Assembly: GCA_041667115.1 (NCBI GenBank) | Contig: JBAYFO010000009.1 | Location: 17,643-81,642 of the forward strand | DNA length: 64,000 nucleotides | Reading direction: 5' to 3' | Source of the DNA: UBA1563 sp041667115 | GTDB lineage: Bacteria > Bacteroidota > Ignavibacteria > Ignavibacteriales > Ignavibacteriaceae | In this document: piece after piece, positions 6,948 to 15,121 of the stretch | Layout of the letters: every line of letters begins with the position of its first letter | Numbering within the stretch: the stretch's first letter is position 1 | Program-made: the position numbers and the translations under genes | The notes under the pieces: model-generated | The model's database searches: none | What the model saw: the letters and a program-made list of their open reading frames with translations, nothing else | What the model was told of the DNA's origin: nothing

Positions 6948-9407
6948 GTGTATGTTGAAGTAGTTTTTCCGCTGCCATTCCAAAAAGCCTTTACTTATAC
7001 GGTTCCAAATGAATTAGAAGAACAAGTTCAGGTTGGTGTAAGAGTGGTAGCTCCTTTCGGTAAGCGGGTCTTAACGGGATTTATCGTTTCGGTTCTGACA
7101 GAAACTTCTGTAACAGAAAAATTGAAAAACATTTACGATGTTTTAGACGGACTTCCCATCTTTGATGCAACTTCAATTAAATTTTACGAGTGGCTTTCCG
7201 AATATTATCTCTCCTCGCTCGGTGAAGCTTTCCGGCTCGCTATTCCGCCGGGGACAGAAGTGCAATCAAAAAAACGCATTTCAGTTGACGTTAATTTTGC
7301 AAAAAATATGTTAGGTGAAGGAGGGAAAAAATCTCCAATTCAAAAAACATTACTAAAAATATTTTCTGAAAATGAAACGATTAGTTATCACCAACTTCAA
7401 CAACAAACAAAACGGAAAAATCTTCTTTCGCCACTTCGTACGTTGGAAAAAGCGGGAGTAATTACCATTCATGATGAAGTTGATAAAGCGAAGGTCGGGA
7501 TTAAAACAATTCTTTCGGTGAAACTCTTAAAATCAGCAGAAGAGGTTTATGAGTTTATCCCGACAATCGAGGCTAAATCGCCGAAGCAAGTTGATGTTTT
7601 GTTGAAACTGGTTTCCGGTCAGCATGAAATGCCGCTGCAACAACTGTTAAATGAAACAAAAGCTTCTCCTGCCTCAATTAAGGGATTAGAAAAAAAAGAA
7701 ATTATTACAATTGTTAAAAAGCAAATTGAGAGAACATATCAAGAACCTTATTCCGAAGACCTTATTGATTTTGCTTTAACTTCAGATCAAAATAAAGTTT
7801 TAGATGAAGTCTATCCCTTTCTCGCAAATCATTCGTTCAAAATATTTCTGCTGCACGGCGTGACCGGAAGCGGCAAAACTCAAGTCTATATCGAACTCGT
7901 AAAAAAAGTTTTAGCGCTTGGTAAAACCGTAATTGTTCTCGTTCCCGAAATATCATTAACACCTCAAATGACGGCGCGGTTAACGAATAATTTTAAGGGA
8001 ATGGTTTCAGTGATTCACAGTAAAATGTCGCCAGGTGAGCGGTTTGATTCGTGGCAAAATATTTTGAATGGAAAATCCCGGGTAGTTATTGGAGCCCGCT
8101 CTGCGCTTTTTTCACCGCTGAAAAACATCGGACTTATCATTGTGGACGAAGAGCATGACGGCAGTTATAAGCAGGATGAAACGCCCCGTTATAATGGAAG
8201 AGATGCGGCGCTGATGCGTGCAAAATTTTCAGATTGTCCGATTGTACTCGGTTCGGCTACCCCATCAGTTGAAAGCATGTATCATGCTACGATGAAAAAA
8301 TATCAACTCTTAAATCTCCCGATACGTGTTGATGATGCAAAGCTTCCCAAAATAACTTTAGTAAATATTAACGACGAAAAAAAACTTAACCGGATGGAAA
8401 GTTTTTTCTCGAAGACGTTACTTGAAAAAATCGAAGAACGCCTAAAGAAGAAAGAAGGGGTGATCATTCTTCAAAACAGACGTGGTTTTGCTACGCAAAT
8501 ATATTGCGTTGAATGCGGACAAATAGAAACGTGCGATAATTGTTCGGTTTCTCTTGTGTATCACATTAACGAGAATACGCTGCATTGTCACTACTGCGGA
8601 TTTGTAAAAGAAGCGCCGCCTGCATGTAATCACTGTGGTTCGTCGCATCTTAAATATTTTGGAACAGGAACGGAACGCGTTGAAGACGAACTTGCTTACT
8701 ACTTTCCAAATGCTGTTCTTGAACGGATTGATTCCGACGCGATTTCTAAAAAAGGAAATTTAGGAAACATTCTTTCAAATTTTAAAGACGGAACAATTGA
8801 TATTCTCGTCGGCACACAGATGGTGGCAAAGGGAATGGATTTTTCCCGCGTTACGCTTGTTGGCGTTATCTCGGCTGAAACAAATTTATGGCTTCCCGAT
8901 TTCCGCGCTGATGAGCGAACTTTCCAACTTTTAACGCAAGTTAGTGGAAGAGCGGGACGAAGTAAAATTGAAGGCGAAGTGGTAATTCAAACGCAAAACG
9001 ACAAACATTTCGTCCTTCAAAAAGTTGTACAAAATGATTATGACGGTTTTTATCAAAAAGAAATATTAGACCGGGAACACCGGGGTTACCCGCCGTTTAT
9101 GCGGCTTGCCGTAATAGAAGCGAAAGATAAAGAAGAAAAAAAAGCACTCGGTGCGATGAAAGAATTTTATAATGAATTGCTGGCATTCAAAAAGTATCTA
9201 AAAATTACATCGCCGACTTCCGCTGTTATTGCAAGACTAAAAGGTGAATACCGCTTTCAAATCGTTTTAAAAACAGATAGAGTAACCGATCCTTCCGGAA
9301 GTATTTTAAGAAAAGCAATCTCTGAATCGTTTATGCGGTTCAATCGAAAAACCATATTTAAAGATGTAAAAATCTTTTTTGATATTGACCCGCAAAGCAT
9401 CTTGTAA
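6948..9407 (+). CDS. priA: Primosomal protein N' (PriA helicase)
   Basis: Superfamily 2 DNA helicase that recognises stalled or D-loop forks and restarts replication. Order of parts: N-terminal 3'-DNA-binding domain (YVEVVFPLPFQKAFTYTVP), winged helix, Walker A G-V-T-G-S-G-K-T (about residue 305), DEEH box followed by the aromatic-rich SYKQ loop (about 400), a zinc-binding region with paired Cys motifs (about 517-565), helicase motifs GTERVEDEL, GTQMVAKGMDF and QVSGRAGR, and the C-terminal domain. I prefer the GTG at 6948 because PriA proteins usually begin directly with the YVEV segment. An in-frame TTG at 6933 would add five residues but lies within the heptamer repeat. It faces the Yip1 gene across a strong hairpin. 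Confidence 0.95.
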   Translation: MYVEVVFPLPFQKAFTYTVPNELEEQVQVGVRVVAPFGKRVLTGFIVSVLTETSVTEKLKNIYDVLDGLPIFDATSIKFYEWLSEYYLSSLGEAFRLAIPPGTEVQSKKRISVDVNFAKNMLGEGGKKSPIQKTLLKIFSENETISYHQLQQQTKRKNLLSPLRTLEKAGVITIHDEVDKAKVGIKTILSVKLLKSAEEVYEFIPTIEAKSPKQVDVLLKLVSGQHEMPLQQLLNETKASPASIKGLEKKEIITIVKKQIERTYQEPYSEDLIDFALTSDQNKVLDEVYPFLANHSFKIFLLHGVTGSGKTQVYIELVKKVLALGKTVIVLVPEISLTPQMTARLTNNFKGMVSVIHSKMSPGERFDSWQNILNGKSRVVIGARSALFSPLKNIGLIIVDEEHDGSYKQDETPRYNGRDAALMRAKFSDCPIVLGSATPSVESMYHATMKKYQLLNLPIRVDDAKLPKITLVNINDEKKLNRMESFFSKTLLEKIEERLKKKEGVIILQNRRGFATQIYCVECGQIETCDNCSVSLVYHINENTLHCHYCGFVKEAPPACNHCGSSHLKYFGTGTERVEDELAYYFPNAVLERIDSDAISKKGNLGNILSNFKDGTIDILVGTQMVAKGMDFSRVTLVGVISAETNLWLPDFRADERTFQLLTQVSGRAGRSKIEGEVVIQTQNDKHFVLQKVVQNDYDGFYQKEILDREHRGYPPFMRLAVIEAKDKEEKKALGAMKEFYNELLAFKKYLKITSPTSAVIARLKGEYRFQIVLKTDRVTDPSGSILRKAISESFMRFNRKTIFKDVKIFFDIDPQSIL

Positions 9408-9416
9408 TATTATATG

Positions 9417-9451
9417 TGAATGCAGAATAAACAACGCTTATTCTGCATTCA
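9417..9451. terminator. Bidirectional hairpin terminator
   Basis: A perfect 14-bp stem (left arm TGAATGCAGAATAA, right arm its exact complement) with a 7-base loop sits between the convergent priA and Yip1-like genes, 9 bases after the priA stop and 14 bases after the Yip1-like stop. The A/T-rich ends of the arms supply short U tracts in both directions. This placement fits a shared terminator. Confidence 0.75.
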
Positions 9452-9465
9452 TCAATCTAAACTAT

Positions 9466-10290
9466 TTAAGCAAAGTTCTGAAGGAATGGAACCGATTTCA
9501 TTAAGAGGAACATAATGAAACTCCAGATGATCCAGGCGCCAAAAACAAAATAATAATATTTTTTTGAATCGCCCGCGTTAAAAACTTTTGTCATTCCCAA
9601 CGCTATAACAAAGTACATCCAGATTGAGAAGACGTCTAATTTTGCCAGAAGAAAACCTACAAATGTTTTCGCATCAACAGAGAATAACGTTGCGGCAGAT
9701 ACATCGCGAGAAAGTTTTCCGCTAAATAACGAAAAGATCGTAACCAAAACCATGCTGATAATTCCAATGTAACTTGTTAACCCCGTTGTAACCAGAACAT
9801 GTTTGTAGGTTCCATCAGCTTTGAAAACAAATTTGATGAAGAGAAAATAAAACCCGGCGATAATCAAATACACGATGAATCCAAAGACCAAAATGCTAAT
9901 AGCAGTAAAAACTTTTCCGACTGTTCCGCTCATTTTATCCATTTGGTCTTCAACTGTCTGCATCTGTTCTTCAGCTTGTTGTTTGGTCATTGTTCCTTTA
10001 TCGACCTGCTCTTGAAATCGTTTTTCAATTGCTTCAAGCTGTTTCTGTTTCATCTCGGCTTTTATTTGTGGGTTGCCCATCATAATAAATTGAGAAATAA
10101 TAACGACTACAAACATTGCCAGAACAGGAAGGAGCCAATCAATTGTTCTAATCGGAAACTTGGCAATACTTGCAAATGTTTTCCCCGGTTCGGAAAATAT
10201 CCCGACAAGTTTATCGGAATGACTTAATTCCGGTTCTTGCTCTTCAACAGGCGCTTGATCAGTTTGCTGTAAATCTTCAAAATCACTCAT
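9466..10290 (-). CDS. Yip1-domain integral membrane protein
   Basis: A 274-residue inner-membrane protein resembling the Yip1/YIP family. An acidic cytoplasmic N-terminus (about 1-45) contains the family-like FSEPGKTFASIAKFP segment. It is followed by about five hydrophobic spans (about residues 48-70, 127-155, 165-190, 215-235, 247-270). A strongly charged, probably coiled-coil loop with KQKQLEAIEKRFQ lies between the first and second spans. Bacterial members have no settled function. It is divergent from tryptophanase, with a 19-bp palindrome in the shared upstream region. Confidence 0.72.
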   Translation of the reverse strand: MSDFEDLQQTDQAPVEEQEPELSHSDKLVGIFSEPGKTFASIAKFPIRTIDWLLPVLAMFVVVIISQFIMMGNPQIKAEMKQKQLEAIEKRFQEQVDKGTMTKQQAEEQMQTVEDQMDKMSGTVGKVFTAISILVFGFIVYLIIAGFYFLFIKFVFKADGTYKHVLVTTGLTSYIGIISMVLVTIFSLFSGKLSRDVSAATLFSVDAKTFVGFLLAKLDVFSIWMYFVIALGMTKVFNAGDSKKYYYFVFGAWIIWSFIMFLLMKSVPFLQNFA

Positions 10291-10335
10291 GGTTTACTCC
10301 ATTTTTGTTGAAAGAATTTATTTTGCAGATAAAAA

Positions 10336-10354
10336 TTAATGCAATTCGCATTAA
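10336..10354. promoter_or_regulatory. 19-bp palindrome, candidate operator
   Basis: Perfect inverted repeat TTAATGC-N5-GCATTAA in the 157-base divergent space between the Yip1-like gene and tryptophanase. Arms of 7 bp and total length of 19 bp suit a dimeric helix-turn-helix regulator. The regulator is not known. Confidence 0.45.
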
Positions 10355-10447
10355 AGACAAATCAAAATCTCAATTCTTTCATTTGTCTCTCAAAAACTAA
10401 TGAAGTAGTTTGCTAATAATATTTTAATAATTAAGAAGAACCATTTT

Positions 10448-11818
10448 ATGAGAACTATAATTGAGCCGTTCAAGATCAAATCAGTTGAACAGATCCGTTT
10501 TACCACAAGGGAAGAGCGGGAAAAAATCTTAAAGGATGCCGGATACAATCCCTTTTTAATTCATGCGGATGATGTACTAATTGATCTGCTTACCGACAGC
10601 GGCACCTCGGCAATGAGCGCCGCACAGTGGGCGGGCATTATGCAGGGAGATGAATCGTATGCAGGTTCACGTTCATTCTATCGCTTTGAAGCAATGATAA
10701 GAAAAATTACAGGGATGAAATTTATTATTCCGACACACCAGGGAAGAGCCGCAGAAAAAATTCTCTTCTCTATCGTTGGCGGTAAAGGAAAATATTTTCC
10801 AAATAATACGCACTTCGATACAACGCGCGCAAACATTGAGTTTTCCGGTGCTGAAGCAGAGGACTTCCTAAATGAAATTGGAAAACATCCAGAAATCCGC
10901 GCCGACTTTAAAGGAAACATGGATATTGAAAAACTTGAAAAATTCATCCAAGAAAAAGGAAAAGAAAATATTCCCCTCTGTATGATCACTATTACAAATA
11001 ATTCAGGCGGTGGACAGCCTGTCTCGATGCAAAATATCCGTGAGACGAAAGAGGTCTGCATGAAATATGGAATTCCTCTTTTTATTGATGCCTGCCGGTT
11101 TGCAGAGAACGCCTACTTTATCAAAATAAGAGAAAAAGGATACGAGCATAAATCAATTCTTGAAATTGCTCAAGAAACTTTTTCTTATGCAGACGGCGTT
11201 ACCATGAGTGCAAAGAAAGATGCGCTTGTAAACATCGGTGGATTTTTAGCAATGCAAGATGAAAAACTTGCCACACAGTGCCGCAATCTTTTAATTGTTA
11301 CCGAAGGATTTCCTACTTACGGCGGACTTGCCGGAAGAGATCTGGAAGCTGTCGCCCAGGGTTTGGAAGAGGTTCTGGAAGAAAATTATTTGCAATATAG
11401 AATTCGCAGTGTTGAATATCTCGGCGAAAAATTAGTCGCTGCGGGAGTCCCAATTATTGAGCCACCGGGTGGTCATGCAATTTACATTGACGCAAAAAGA
11501 TTTTTACCGGAAATTCCTCCCCATCAATTTCCCGGGCAAGCAATTGTATGCGCTTTATATATGGAAGGCGGAATTCGTTCTGTTGAAATTGGAAGCGTGA
11601 TGTTCGGAAAGAATGACGAAAACGGAAATATTATTTCTCCCCCAATGGAACTCGTCCGTTTAGCAATTCCGCGAAGAGTTTATACGCAAAGTCATATTGA
11701 TTATGTAAGCGAGGTTGTTATTAATGCTTACAAACGCCGCAATGAGATGCGCGGTTTTAAATTTACGTATGAAGCTCCGATGCTTCGTCATTTTACGGCA
11801 AGGTTTGAACCCATATGA
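10448..11818 (+). CDS. tnaA: Tryptophanase
   Basis: PLP-dependent beta-eliminating lyase that splits L-tryptophan to indole, pyruvate and ammonia. Length (456) and motifs match the tryptophanase/tyrosine phenol-lyase family: LTDSGT, THQGR (about 96-100), NSGGGQPVS (185-193) and M-S-A-K-K-D with the PLP lysine at 257. Two positions separate the two enzymes: an Asp in H-F-D-T-T (residue 124) where tyrosine phenol-lyases have Thr, and V-E-I-G-S where phenol-lyases have M-E-R-G. Both are tryptophanase-like. There is no visible TnaC-type leader peptide upstream. The stop overlaps a possible ATG of the next gene (ATGA at 11815), so the two may be coupled. Confidence 0.92.
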   Translation: MRTIIEPFKIKSVEQIRFTTREEREKILKDAGYNPFLIHADDVLIDLLTDSGTSAMSAAQWAGIMQGDESYAGSRSFYRFEAMIRKITGMKFIIPTHQGRAAEKILFSIVGGKGKYFPNNTHFDTTRANIEFSGAEAEDFLNEIGKHPEIRADFKGNMDIEKLEKFIQEKGKENIPLCMITITNNSGGGQPVSMQNIRETKEVCMKYGIPLFIDACRFAENAYFIKIREKGYEHKSILEIAQETFSYADGVTMSAKKDALVNIGGFLAMQDEKLATQCRNLLIVTEGFPTYGGLAGRDLEAVAQGLEEVLEENYLQYRIRSVEYLGEKLVAAGVPIIEPPGGHAIYIDAKRFLPEIPPHQFPGQAIVCALYMEGGIRSVEIGSVMFGKNDENGNIISPPMELVRLAIPRRVYTQSHIDYVSEVVINAYKRRNEMRGFKFTYEAPMLRHFTARFEPI

Positions 11819-11832
11819 TTGGCAAGGAAAGA

Positions 11833-12645
11833 ATGAAAAAATATTTAAAACATAACAACAAAAAGCAAGTTTGGCGCATGCTGATTTCCGAAACGGATAA
11901 GCTTGTAATTGAAGAGCGCGACATGAAAACAAAGGAAGTCTTTTTTTCTTGCTACGATTTATTAACTAAAGCAAAAATTTTTTCCAATTTCCAATTTGAA
12001 GAAAAATCATGGATTGGTATTGAAGCACTAGAGAAGGATCTCATCATTTTTCACTTATATGCAAAGCCCGATATGCCGCAGCATAAAGGATTTTTCGCCT
12101 ATGATATAAAGCAAAAAAAAATCCTTTGGAAGAATGATACGTTGGCATATTTCTTTTCCGATGACGAAAAAATTATTGCCTTTCAGCAGCAATTTGAAGG
12201 AAGATTTTATGTGGAGATTGACCTATTGACCGGTGAAGTTCTACGAGATCTTGGTGAAGATTATACAAACGTAAATTCATTAAAAGCTGAAGCGCAAGAA
12301 AAAAAATCTTACCTCGATTATCTTTTTCCTGAAGTTTTTAATCCTTTAAATGATGACCCGCAATTTGATTGCATCCGAAAGACTATCTCCGGGTTTTCCT
12401 TTTCAGGGCAGGTTGAATACTTTCAAAATGGAAATATGCTCTTCTTCACCTTTCACGAAAAAAAGGATGAAAAATTCACGCAGCATTTTTATATTTGCGA
12501 TATTACGAACGGTTCTCTTTTTTATTCTGACACTCTAAACAAGAATATTCAAAATTATGCTGTCGATTCGTTTTTCCTTTATAAAAACTTCCTTTTTCTT
12601 TTAAAGGAAAAACAGAGTATAGAAATATTTAAGATAAATAGGTAA
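11833..12645 (+). CDS. Protein of unknown function, DUF4905-like
   Basis: A soluble protein of 270 residues without signal peptide or membrane span. Repeated short beta-strand pairs (for example WRMLISETDKLVIEERD and FFAYDIKQKKILWKND, then GRFYVEIDLLTGEVL) suggest a beta-propeller-like fold, and the style recalls the DUF4905 family of Bacteroidota. That match is from memory and not certain. An upstream ATG at 11815 overlaps the tnaA stop, but AAGGA placed four bases before the ATG at 11833 favours the latter. It sits between tnaA and the AmmeMemo genes on the same strand, with 11 bases to the next start. Confidence 0.7.
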   Translation: MKKYLKHNNKKQVWRMLISETDKLVIEERDMKTKEVFFSCYDLLTKAKIFSNFQFEEKSWIGIEALEKDLIIFHLYAKPDMPQHKGFFAYDIKQKKILWKNDTLAYFFSDDEKIIAFQQQFEGRFYVEIDLLTGEVLRDLGEDYTNVNSLKAEAQEKKSYLDYLFPEVFNPLNDDPQFDCIRKTISGFSFSGQVEYFQNGNMLFFTFHEKKDEKFTQHFYICDITNGSLFYSDTLNKNIQNYAVDSFFLYKNFLFLLKEKQSIEIFKINR

Positions 12646-12656
12646 CAGAGGATGTT

Positions 12657-13238
12657 ATGTTTTTAACTAAAGATGAGCAGGGAATTTTACTGTTTATTGC
12701 GCGGCAGTCCATTGAGTCAATTTTCGAAGACTTTCCCTCGGTTCCGGAAATTGATTATGCACGGCATCCGTCGCTTGCAATGCAGACAGGCTGTTTTGTT
12801 ACTCTCACAAAAAGTAAACAATTGCGCGGCTGTATCGGATATATTTCCTCGAGTACGCCGCTCGGAGAAACAATTTGGGAAGTGGCAAAACTTTCCGCAC
12901 TGGAAGACCCGCGGTTTCCTCCAATATCTTACGATGAAATTAGTCGGGTATTAATTGAAATTTCTGTTTTAACTCCCCCGGTTCCGATTACAAATTATAA
13001 TGAAATTAAAATTGGTCAACACGGATTAATTTTAGATGAACCCGATGCGCATGGTTTACTGCTGCCGCAAGTGGCTACTGAAAATCATTTTACAGTTGAT
13101 GATTTTTTAACTGCGCTTTGCCAAAAAGCCGGAGCCGATCCGTTTTTATGGCGGACGAGATTTCTTAAGATAAAGACCTTTACCGCAGAAGTTTTTCGCG
13201 AAGAACAACATAGAGACTTAACCGGTGAAAGAAAATAG
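12657..13238 (+). CDS. amrA: AmmeMemoRadiSam system protein A (AMMECR1 domain)
   Basis: A 193-residue AMMECR1-domain protein. The conserved core LRGCIGYISSSTPLGE (about residues 57-72) with its central Cys and the following DPRFPPIS segment are clearly present, as is the GLLLPQVA strand. In many bacteria and archaea this domain is fused to or adjacent to a MEMO-domain protein and a radical SAM enzyme. Its chemistry in this organism is unknown to me. The gene overlaps the next by 14 bases, so translation is coupled. AGAGGA lies just before the ATG. Confidence 0.92.
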   Translation: MFLTKDEQGILLFIARQSIESIFEDFPSVPEIDYARHPSLAMQTGCFVTLTKSKQLRGCIGYISSSTPLGETIWEVAKLSALEDPRFPPISYDEISRVLIEISVLTPPVPITNYNEIKIGQHGLILDEPDAHGLLLPQVATENHFTVDDFLTALCQKAGADPFLWRTRFLKIKTFTAEVFREEQHRDLTGERK

Positions 13239-14040
13239 ACCCCCATATTTTGCAGGAGCTTTTTATCCTGAGCATCCTGTGGCTTTACAACACGAAGTTC
13301 AAAAAATGTTGCAAGCCGCTCAACACGATTTTCTTTTTCCGAATCTGCACACTATTGTTGCTCCTCATGCCGGGTATGTGTATTCAGGATTAACGGCGGC
13401 TTATGCCTACAACTCGGTTAAAGGGAAAAAATATTCAACCGTAATAATCCTTTCCCCAAGCCATCAAGAATATTTTCCCGGCATTTCAATTTATGATGGA
13501 GACGCTTACGAAACTCCGCTTGGACTTGTACCCGTAAATCATGATGTTTCTGATCTATTGGCGAAAAGTTCAAAAAGAATTTTTCGCGGTAAAGAAGGGC
13601 ACCGGAGTGAACATGCAATTGAAGTCCAACTTCCTTTTCTGCAACTGGTTTTAAATGATTTTACTATCGTTCCTATTGTAATGGGAGATCAGGATGAAGT
13701 ATTTGTTGAATCGCTTGCCGAAAGTCTTTCTTCTGTTTTAAATGATGAAACCTTGGTTGTGGTCAGTTCGGATCTTTCGCATTATCATTCGCAAAAAAAA
13801 GCAAATCTACTGGATGCTGCAGTTGCACAGCGCATTGAAACACTTGATTATAATGGCTTGGCAAGCGATCTAAGGTTGGGCAAAAGCGAGGCGTGCGGCG
13901 GCGGACTTATTCTTGCTGCGTTAAAAGCTGTTGAAAACAAAAAAAATAGTGCGAAAGTAATTCACAGAACAACTTCGGGTGAAGTTTCTCAAGATTACAC
14001 CCAGGTTGTTGGTTATCTTTCAGCGGCAATCTACAATTAA
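13225..14040 (+). CDS. amrB: AmmeMemoRadiSam system protein B (MEMO domain)
   Basis: A 271-residue MEMO-family protein, related in fold to extradiol dioxygenases and LigB. Conserved features are AFYP at the start, VAPHAGYVYSG (about 46-56), ILSPSHQE (about 75), EHAIEVQLPFLQ (about 130-141) and SSDLSHY (about 189). The His residues in APHAGY, EHAIE and SHY are candidates for metal binding. The start is a GTG at 13225 within the end of amrA. A PflX-like radical SAM gene lies five bases away on the opposite strand, completing a three-component set though not in one operon. Confidence 0.92.
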   Translation: MKENRPPYFAGAFYPEHPVALQHEVQKMLQAAQHDFLFPNLHTIVAPHAGYVYSGLTAAYAYNSVKGKKYSTVIILSPSHQEYFPGISIYDGDAYETPLGLVPVNHDVSDLLAKSSKRIFRGKEGHRSEHAIEVQLPFLQLVLNDFTIVPIVMGDQDEVFVESLAESLSSVLNDETLVVVSSDLSHYHSQKKANLLDAAVAQRIETLDYNGLASDLRLGKSEACGGGLILAALKAVENKKNSAKVIHRTTSGEVSQDYTQVVGYLSAAIYN

Positions 14041-14045
14041 AATTT

Positions 14046-15035
14046 TTACAGTTTAAAAGGCTGAATCCTGTTTTTGCGGAATTCAGGACGATAAAACTTC
14101 TCGCTCTCAAACTCCTGCGTCCAACCGTTTTTCAAATTGTATTTATCGAGTAAATCTAAAACGCGTTCATATTCGGAGGCGCGGATGGTCCGGTTGATCA
14201 GGATCTCTTTCTCCGCTTTGTTTGAAGGAAAGTATTGCGACATTACGGAAATATGAATTTTTGGACTTAACTCTTTCGCAATAAATGCAAACACTTTTTC
14301 CGATTCGGAGAGATCGTTTGGTAAAACAAGGTGACGGATAATCAATCCCCGCACCACAACATCTCCTTGATAAATAAGTTCATCACCGACTTGCTCATAC
14401 ATTTCTTTTACGGCAAGTTTAGCTTGTTCAACATAATTATCTACTTTAGAAAGTTGTTTTCCGAATTCACTGTTTCCATATTTGAAATCGGGAAGATAGA
14501 TATCAGCAACGTCTTTATAGAGTTTTAACATTTCAACGGAATCATATCCGTTGGTGTTGTAAATGATTGGAAGGCTCAACCCTTTTTCCACAGCAAGATA
14601 AATCGATTTCAAAATTTGTGCAGAAAAATGTGTGGGCGAAACTAAACCGATGTTATGGCATTTTCTGTTTTGCAATTCAAGCATAATTTCTGCTAACCGC
14701 TCAAATGAAACTTCATGTTCTTTTTCAACTTTCCAGTTTTGACTGATCTCAAAATTTTGGCAAAAGATACAGCGAAGATTACAGTTACCGAAAAAAATAT
14801 TCCCGGCGCCGTTGGTTCCGCTTAAAACCGGTTCTTCACCAAAGTGTGCCGTGTAAGAAGAAACTACCGGGAGATAACCGCTTAAGCATTTGCCGAGTTC
14901 ATCGACCGTTCTATCGGTCAAACAATTTTTCGGACAACTTGTACAAGTTTTCAAAATTTCTTCTGCTTTTTGAACGCGTTCTAAGAATTCACCTGAAGCG
15001 TTGAGTTTTATGTAAGATGAACCAGCCAAATTCAT
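14046..15035 (-). CDS. PflX-like radical SAM protein
   Basis: Radical SAM enzyme of 329 residues. The SAM-cluster motif C-N-L-R-C-I-F-C (about residues 86-93, C-x3-C-x2-C) follows an N-terminal Cys cluster C-T-S-C-P-K-N-C (about 32-39) and the phrase FGEEPVLSGTNGAGNIFF, which is typical of the PflX group (COG1313) rather than the AmrS enzymes usually found with AMMECR1/MEMO genes. The FKYGNSEFG segment and VVRGLIIRHLVLP also fit PflX-like proteins. The substrate is unknown. It is convergent with amrB, separated by only five bases, so antisense interaction between the transcripts is likely. Confidence 0.88.
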   Translation of the reverse strand: MNLAGSSYIKLNASGEFLERVQKAEEILKTCTSCPKNCLTDRTVDELGKCLSGYLPVVSSYTAHFGEEPVLSGTNGAGNIFFGNCNLRCIFCQNFEISQNWKVEKEHEVSFERLAEIMLELQNRKCHNIGLVSPTHFSAQILKSIYLAVEKGLSLPIIYNTNGYDSVEMLKLYKDVADIYLPDFKYGNSEFGKQLSKVDNYVEQAKLAVKEMYEQVGDELIYQGDVVVRGLIIRHLVLPNDLSESEKVFAFIAKELSPKIHISVMSQYFPSNKAEKEILINRTIRASEYERVLDLLDKYNLKNGWTQEFESEKFYRPEFRKNRIQPFKL

Positions 15036-15121
15036 TTATTTTTATTGTGAGAAAGTCATTATTCGTGTTGCTAATTTATTATTTTTAGGGGACAATTTTT
15101 AGGATTAATAGAGAACCGCCA

